Shown: in pieces, positions 47,937 to 51,728 of the stretch
Numbering within the stretch: position 1 is the stretch's first letter
Layout of the letters: every line of letters starts with the position of its first letter
Source of the DNA: an uncultured Collinsella sp.
GTDB taxonomy: Bacteria; Actinomycetota; Coriobacteriia; Coriobacteriales; Coriobacteriaceae
DNA length: 51,728 bases
Direction: 5' to 3'
NCBI GenBank assembly: GCA_902494625.1
Contig: CABUUB010000006.1
Coordinates: forward strand, 1 to 51,728
The notes under the pieces: generated by a model
Databases searched by the model: none
Told to the model about the DNA's origin: nothing
What the model saw: only the letters and a program-made list of their open reading frames with translations
Translations under genes and position numbers: made by a program

Positions 47937-50900
47937 ATGCCCACTACCTCAACCGACCCGCGCGCCGCTGCCGCCGCACTGCTAGTGCCCGGCACTACCT
48001 GCCACGGCTTTGCCGTCGAGCGCCGCGAGACCGTGCCCGAGCTCGACTCGGATGCCTACGTGCTTCGCCACACCGCCTCGGGCGCTCGCCTGCTGTACCT
48101 GGCGTGCGACGACGAAAACAAGGCTTTTGCCATTGGCTTTAAGACGCCGCCGGCCGATTCCACCGGTGTGTTCCATATTCTTGAGCACTCGGTGCTGTGT
48201 GGGTCGGCCAAGTTCCCCGTCAAGGAGCCGTTTGTCGACCTGATCAAGAGCTCCATGCAGACGTTCCTCAACGCCATGACCTACCCCGACAAGACCATCT
48301 ACCCCGTTGCCACCACCAACGAGCAGGATTTGTACAACCTGATGGACGTGTACCTGGACGCGGTGTTCAACCCGGCCATCTATACCAAACCCACCATTTT
48401 TGAGCAGGAGGGCTGGCACTACGAGCTGGACCTGCCAGAGGGCGCCGAGGGCGAGGGCGGCGCCGCGAGCCTACGCGAGGGCACGCTGCGCTATAACGGC
48501 GTGGTGTTCAACGAGATGAAGGGCGCGCTGTCCGACCCCATGAGCGTGCTGGACGACGCCGTCAACGCCGCGCTCTATCCCGACACCGCCTATGCGCACG
48601 AGAGCGGCGGCGACCCGCGCGCGATTCCCGCGCTCACCTACGAGCAGTTCCTGGACACGCATGCGCGCCACTACAATCCTTCCAACTCCTACATCACGCT
48701 CTACGGCGACCTGGACGTGGACCGCGCACTGGCCTTTTTGGACGAGCGCTATCTGTCGCAGCCGAGTGCCGCGAGCCGCCGCATGGACGCTGCCGTCGCC
48801 GCCGGCGAGGACCCGTCCACGCTGGCGCCCAATCCGCTGGGCGTGCAGGCGCCCGTGACCTGCGAGTACAAGCGCGTCGAGATGGCCACCACGCCCGAGA
48901 ACGCCTTGGTGGGCCTGGGCCTTGTGCTGGGCAGCGCACTCGACCGCAAGCGCACGATCGCGGCGGATATCCTGTTCGAGGCGCTGCTGGGCTCCAACGA
49001 AGCGCCGATTAAGAAGGCCATTCTGGCCGCCGGCCTGGGCGGCAACGTGGTGAGCTACACCGCGGCCGAGAGCCTGCAGCCCTACGAGCTCATCATGCTG
49101 CAAAACGCGCAGCCCGGCGTGGCGCGCGAGCTGCGCCGCGTGTTCCAGGACGCCTGCCGCGACCTATGCGAGCATGGCGTTCCGCGCGAGCGCCTGGAAG
49201 CCATCATCAGCAGCAACGAATACGACCTGCGCCAGCGCGACTATGGCATCGCCGACGGCGTGGCCATTGCGTGCGATGCGTTGAGCACGTGGCTCTACGA
49301 TGACAACGCCGCGACGCTGGCGCTCAAGTACGGCCCGGTGTACGAGGAGCTGCGTGGCGAGCTGGACGGCAGCTATTTTGAGGACCTGCTGCGCGAGCTG
49401 GTGCTGGAAAACGATCACATGGCGCTGGTCGAGCTGGTGCCGGTGGACGCCGCCGAGGGTTCGGAGGGTGCCGAGGCCGCCGAACTGGCTGCCAAGCGCG
49501 ACGCCATGACCGATGCCGAGCTGGCCAATGTGGTCGAGCGCACGGCCGCACTGCGTGCCGCGCAGGAGGCGGAAGACACGCCCGAGGCCAAGGCCACGCT
49601 GCCGCGCCTGCGCGTGTCCGACATTGGCGAGGCGCGCCCCGAGCCGCCGCTGGTCGTGGACACGACCGCGCCCATCCCCTGCCTGCGCCACGGCATCCCC
49701 ACCAACCGCCTGGCCTACGCCATGCAGTATTTGGACCTGAGCTGCGTCGCGTTTGAGGACCTGCCCTATGTGACACTGCTCTGCCGCCTGCTTAAGCAGC
49801 TGCCCACGCGCGAGCACTCGGCCGAGGAACTCGACAACTTGCTCGCTGGCAAGCTGGGCTTTTTGAGCTTTACGACCGAGGTCATGACCCAGCCCGAAGT
49901 GGACGGCGTGCGCCCCTACCTGCTGGTGAGCGCCGGCGCCCTGTCCGAGAAGATCGATGCGCTGGCGAGTCTGCCGCGCGAGGTGTGGTCGAGCACGCTT
50001 TTGCTCGATGCCGATGCCGACCGCATGCGCGACGTGCTCACGCAGATTCGCATTGGGCTTGAGCAGGGCTTTATCAACAACGGTCACTCGGCGGCACTCG
50101 GTCGCGCGATGAGCTACAGCTCGCCTTCGGCCGTGGTGCGCGAGCAGCTTTCGGGCGTGGATTTCTATCTGTTCCTGCGCGATCTGCTCGACCACTTTGA
50201 CGAGCGCCTGGACGGGCTGCGTACCAAGCTTGCCGAGCTGGCGGAGCGTATCTTTGTGGCCGATGGCTGCATGGCGAGCTTTACCGGCAGCGACGAGGAC
50301 TTTGACGCGTACTGGGATGCCGCGGGCGACCTGGGGCTGGACGCTGGCGACGGCGCCGATGCCGGCCGCGACGCGCTCGTGGTGCCGGCGCCGTGCGATC
50401 GCCACGAGGCTTTCGTGATCCCCAGCGACATCTGCTTTGCCGCGTGTGCGTGCGATCCGCGTCGCTTGGGCATTGACGTGACAGGCGCTTGGGCCGTTGC
50501 CGCCAACGCACTCTCCTACGACTACCTGTGGAACGAGATCCGCGTGAAGGGCGGCGCGTACGGCTGCGGATTCCGCGCGGCCGGCAAGCGTCAGGCGGCG
50601 TTCTACACCTACCGCGATCCGGCAATCGATCCTTCGATTGAGCGCGTGGAGCGCGCAGGCGAATGGCTCGGCAGCTTTGAGCCCGACGAGGCCGCCTTTG
50701 AGGGCTTTATCGTGAGCTGCGTGAGCGGCATGGACGCGCCCGTGAAGCCGTACGCGCTCACCAAGCGCCGCAACACGACCTACCTGGCCGGGCTCGATCC
50801 ACACGCACGCGAGGAGCGCCGCGCCCAGATGCTCGCCGCTACGCCCGGTGAGCTGCGCTCGCTCGGCGCCGATGTGACGCGCATCGCAGCCGAGTCGCCC

Positions 50901-50975
50901 ACCTGCGTCTTTGGCAGCCGCGAAGTCATCGCCAAGAGCAACGCCGGCTTTAACGTAGTCGACCTGCTGGGCTAA
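47937..50975 (+). CDS. M16C family zinc metallopeptidase (presequence protease-like)
   Basis: 1012 residues, the full M16C length. The inverted zinc motif is H80-I-L-E-H84, with a later acidic ligand in F-N-E-M-K-G-A. The N-terminal half carries catalysis, and the C-terminal half has the usual inactive repeat (R-V-K-G-G-A-Y-G-C-G-F). ATG at 47937 has AAAGGAGA upstream. There is no signal peptide. In related bacteria these enzymes degrade peptides in the cytoplasm or at the surface. It stands alone and ends at a hairpin. Confidence 0.93.
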   Translation: MPTTSTDPRAAAAALLVPGTTCHGFAVERRETVPELDSDAYVLRHTASGARLLYLACDDENKAFAIGFKTPPADSTGVFHILEHSVLCGSAKFPVKEPFVDLIKSSMQTFLNAMTYPDKTIYPVATTNEQDLYNLMDVYLDAVFNPAIYTKPTIFEQEGWHYELDLPEGAEGEGGAASLREGTLRYNGVVFNEMKGALSDPMSVLDDAVNAALYPDTAYAHESGGDPRAIPALTYEQFLDTHARHYNPSNSYITLYGDLDVDRALAFLDERYLSQPSAASRRMDAAVAAGEDPSTLAPNPLGVQAPVTCEYKRVEMATTPENALVGLGLVLGSALDRKRTIAADILFEALLGSNEAPIKKAILAAGLGGNVVSYTAAESLQPYELIMLQNAQPGVARELRRVFQDACRDLCEHGVPRERLEAIISSNEYDLRQRDYGIADGVAIACDALSTWLYDDNAATLALKYGPVYEELRGELDGSYFEDLLRELVLENDHMALVELVPVDAAEGSEGAEAAELAAKRDAMTDAELANVVERTAALRAAQEAEDTPEAKATLPRLRVSDIGEARPEPPLVVDTTAPIPCLRHGIPTNRLAYAMQYLDLSCVAFEDLPYVTLLCRLLKQLPTREHSAEELDNLLAGKLGFLSFTTEVMTQPEVDGVRPYLLVSAGALSEKIDALASLPREVWSSTLLLDADADRMRDVLTQIRIGLEQGFINNGHSAALGRAMSYSSPSAVVREQLSGVDFYLFLRDLLDHFDERLDGLRTKLAELAERIFVADGCMASFTGSDEDFDAYWDAAGDLGLDAGDGADAGRDALVVPAPCDRHEAFVIPSDICFAACACDPRRLGIDVTGAWAVAANALSYDYLWNEIRVKGGAYGCGFRAAGKRQAAFYTYRDPAIDPSIERVERAGEWLGSFEPDEAAFEGFIVSCVSGMDAPVKPYALTKRRNTTYLAGLDPHAREERRAQMLAATPGELRSLGADVTRIAAESPTCVFGSREVIAKSNAGFNVVDLLG

Positions 50976-50989
50976 GGCACGGCAAGCAA

Positions 50990-51034
50990 AACTACCACGA
51001 AGGGCGCAGTTCACAGGCGCCCTTCGTGGTAGTT
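50990..51034. terminator. Hairpin after the M16C gene
   Basis: A perfect 18-bp stem (AACTACCACGAAGGGCGC and its complement) with a 9-nt loop. No T tract follows, so termination efficiency is unclear. Confidence 0.7.
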
Positions 51035-51035
51035 C

Positions 51036-51047
51036 GAACATTTGTTC
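51036..51047. promoter_or_regulatory. LexA-like SOS box at the hicAB promoter
   Basis: GAACATTTGTTC (CGAAC-ATTT-GTTCT), both arms intact. It overlaps the -35 of the hicAB promoter (TTGTTC). Confidence 0.55.
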
Positions 51048-51070
51048 TATACGCACACATGTTCTATAGT
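51042..51070 (+). promoter_or_regulatory. Promoter of hicAB
   Basis: TTGTTC (51042-51047), a 17-nt spacer and TATAGT (51065-51070), 60 bp before hicA. The -35 lies within the LexA-like box. Confidence 0.7.
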
Positions 51071-51130
51071 AGAGGTGTTTGCATCGAACTGAAATTGCAA
51101 CTAGAATATAGTTGCAGAATGTGAGGCGGG

Positions 51131-51394
51131 ATGACTCGATCCGACAAACTCATCGCCCAGCTGCTTAGCTGTCCTTCAACGTATAGATTTGCTGACTTTC
51201 TTAAAGTTATGGCTTCATATGGCTTTGAAATGGACAGCAAAGGCAAGACGTCCGGATCGCGCGTTCGCTTCTACAGGCCATCAGATGGCAGGATGTTCGT
51301 AATGCACGCGCCTCATCCATCTGACGAATTGACAGCGGGGACCATTCGAAACATCGTTCGCTTTCTGCAAGATGTCGGAGGTAGTCATGAGTAA
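51131..51394 (+). CDS. hicA: HicA-type toxin (mRNA interferase)
   Basis: 87 residues of the double-stranded RNA-binding HicA fold. T-S-G-S-R-V-R-F is the conserved beta-strand region, where many relatives carry His instead of the Arg; M-H-A-P-H-P and the C-terminal helix T-I-R-N-I-V-R-F-L follow. It would cut mRNA when free of its partner. GAGGCGGG precedes ATG. It overlaps the antitoxin gene by 8 bp. Confidence 0.85.
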   Translation: MTRSDKLIAQLLSCPSTYRFADFLKVMASYGFEMDSKGKTSGSRVRFYRPSDGRMFVMHAPHPSDELTAGTIRNIVRFLQDVGGSHE

Positions 51395-51716
51395 CGTTTT
51401 GGCATACAAGGGTTATTTCGCCCCGGTCGAGTTCGATGCCGAACAGCATGTGCTAACAGGTATGGTCGCCGGCATTAGGGACGCAATCGTATTTGAAGGC
51501 TCCACGGCTGAAGAAGTGGAGCAATGCTTCCACGACGCCGTCGACGATTACCTTGAGTTTTGCGCCGAGAAGGGCAAGGAACCCGAGCGGGCTTTTAAGG
51601 GCTCGTTCAACGTAAGAACGGGCTCTGAGCTCCACAAGCAAGCAGCGCTGGCAGCGGCAAAGAAGGGTGAGTCACTCAATAAGTTTGTGACTGAAGCGAT
51701 CGCTGCGGCGCTGTGA
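51387..51716 (+). CDS. hicB: HicB-type antitoxin
   Basis: 109 residues from ATG at 51387 (GGAGG upstream; an earlier frame start at 51372 lies inside hicA without an RBS). The N-terminal half is the HicB partial RNase H-like fold (Y-F-A-P-V-E-F, then G-S-T-A-E-E-V-E-Q-C-F-H-D-A). The C-terminal region L-H-K-Q-A-A-L-A-A-A is a ribbon-helix-helix-like DNA-binding part. It probably binds its own promoter with HicA. The window ends 12 bp after its stop. Confidence 0.87.
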   Translation: MSNVLAYKGYFAPVEFDAEQHVLTGMVAGIRDAIVFEGSTAEEVEQCFHDAVDDYLEFCAEKGKEPERAFKGSFNVRTGSELHKQAALAAAKKGESLNKFVTEAIAAAL

Positions 51717-51728
51717 AGCCAACGTCGA

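Noticed and set aside
49164..51056. 630-residue minus-strand ORF opposite the M16C gene
   Set aside because: Antisense shadow; no motif, and the sense frame has the HxxEH site.

Overview
The window looks like chromosome of a Coriobacteriia member, most likely Collinsella or a close relative. This rests on the GC-rich coding sequence, the Gram-positive-type T-box on pheST, the monoderm-type Tad pilus set without a secretin, and protein families that feel typical of gut Coriobacteria. It is inference; no search was run. Most of the window is core chromosome, with accessory sequence at about 42.6-47.9 kb and at the right edge.

Layout. 0-11 kb: tRNA-Arg, a small unknown gene with a LexA-like box, serS, a 57-residue membrane protein, proC, rlmH, a band-7 protein, tRNA-Leu, tatD-rsmA, metG, rsmI, a GH5-type protein and tRNA-Phe. 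Translation and rRNA modification dominate, nearly all on the minus strand. 11.4-21 kb: one long minus-strand Tad/Flp pilus operon (CpaB-like, TadZ, TadA, TadB, TadC, Flp pilin, a one-TM protein, a second pilin-like protein, TadE, TadG-like, a second TadE/F-like protein and a DUF192 protein). It has no prepilin peptidase of its own. 21-28.3 kb: rsgA, a calcium-type P-type ATPase with an unusual leader, pyk, and a phospholipase-C-like protein. 28.4-31.2 kb: an ECF nickel/cobalt transporter (permease-ATPase-substrate unit) behind a NikR-like operator. 31.3-35.4 kb: pheST with a T-box leader. 35.5-42.3 kb: M32 carboxypeptidase, glmM, a DUF4012 envelope protein and an EamA transporter. 42.5-47.5 kb: tRNA-Val and small accessory genes (DUF5710 protein, zinc-ribbon protein, HNH nuclease, unknown protein, AlbA_2/Schlafen-type regulator). 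47.9-51.7 kb: an M16C peptidase and a hicAB toxin-antitoxin pair.

The most interesting signals are non-coding. First, the leader of the P-type ATPase gene holds two hairpins whose loops are perfectly complementary over 7 nt, and the second hairpin buries the Shine-Dalgarno sequence; this looks like a kissing-loop regulatory RNA that I do not recognise. Second, two long hairpin elements (33847-33933 and 37232-37330) share the same unpaired GG/GA and G-A/G-A positions while their stems differ. Third, a 219-bp element has 30-bp terminal inverted repeats. Fourth, a 58-bp palindromic sequence is duplicated upstream of the AlbA_2 gene. Fifth, the NikR-type operator sits directly behind a good promoter. 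On the protein side, the GH5 protein has lost the catalytic acid, and the pilin-like proteins of the Tad locus share an unusual A-Q-x-T-x-E processing motif.
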